DNA of 33,262 nucleotides, taken from an uncultured Eggerthellaceae bacterium (lineage in GTDB: Bacteria > Actinomycetota > Coriobacteriia > Coriobacteriales > Eggerthellaceae). Below are positions 33,248 to 33,262 of the stretch, piece by piece (position 1 is the first letter of the stretch; the number at the start of each line of letters is the position of its first letter). The notes under the pieces were generated by a model that saw only the letters and a program-made list of their open reading frames with translations, ran no database searches and had not been told where the DNA came from. The position numbers were made by a program, and so were the translations under genes. The stretch covers positions 1 to 33,262 of the forward strand of contig CANODU010000012.1 in NCBI GenBank assembly GCA_947565185.1. Reading direction: 5' to 3'.

Positions 33248-33262
33248 TTCGAACATGAGACA

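Overview
The window reads as a piece of a mid-to-high-GC, anaerobic chromosome. Gene content points to the Actinomycetota class Coriobacteriia (Eggerthellaceae/Coriobacteriaceae-like gut or oral anaerobes). The reasons are oxygen-sensitive 2-oxoacid:ferredoxin oxidoreductase, Pta-AckA acetate metabolism, folate-dependent TrmFO, tightly packed genes with many ATGA/GTGA overlaps, and frequent GTG and TTG starts. This placement is inference; there is no rRNA in the window to settle it.

Layout. 1-358 is non-coding and unusually rich in inverted repeats, including a perfect 30-bp hairpin at 227-289. 359-5663 is an informational run: trmFO, a Xer-type recombinase, def, fmt and rsmB. 5769-10883 is a catabolic or amino-acid-related operon: an HTH-cupin regulator, an AMP-forming acyl-CoA synthetase and a four-subunit VOR-type 2-oxoacid:ferredoxin oxidoreductase. 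An unrecognised membrane protein follows (10912-11736). 11841-14839 is a polar amino acid ABC transporter: lipoprotein binding protein, permease with an exported N-terminal domain, ATPase. 14885-17180 holds UDP-galactopyranose mutase and a family 2 glycosyltransferase, suggesting galactofuranose-containing surface glycan. A degV-family gene lies on the minus strand (17215-18087), divergent from ileS-lspA-rluD-coaBC (18261-23800).

23870-26774 holds a shared terminator, tRNA-Pro(GGG) with its own promoter, an unrecognised membrane-anchored protein, a TerC-family membrane protein and a diacylglycerol-kinase-like lipid kinase. 26834-30735 holds RNase D, a membrane zinc peptidase, xseA-xseB and a HIT hydrolase. 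30843-33110 has acetate kinase and phosphotransacetylase facing each other tail to tail across a bidirectional terminator. The last ~85 bases carry a promoter and a PyrR-type RNA-binding hairpin, so a pyrimidine biosynthesis operon probably starts just past the right edge.

Most of the window is housekeeping. I found no CRISPR array, prophage, defence island or transposase gene. The most interesting items are the perfect hairpin at 227-289, the terminator-like hairpin inside the first codons of the ABC permease, the permease domain fusion, the PyrR leader, and the convergent ackA/pta arrangement.
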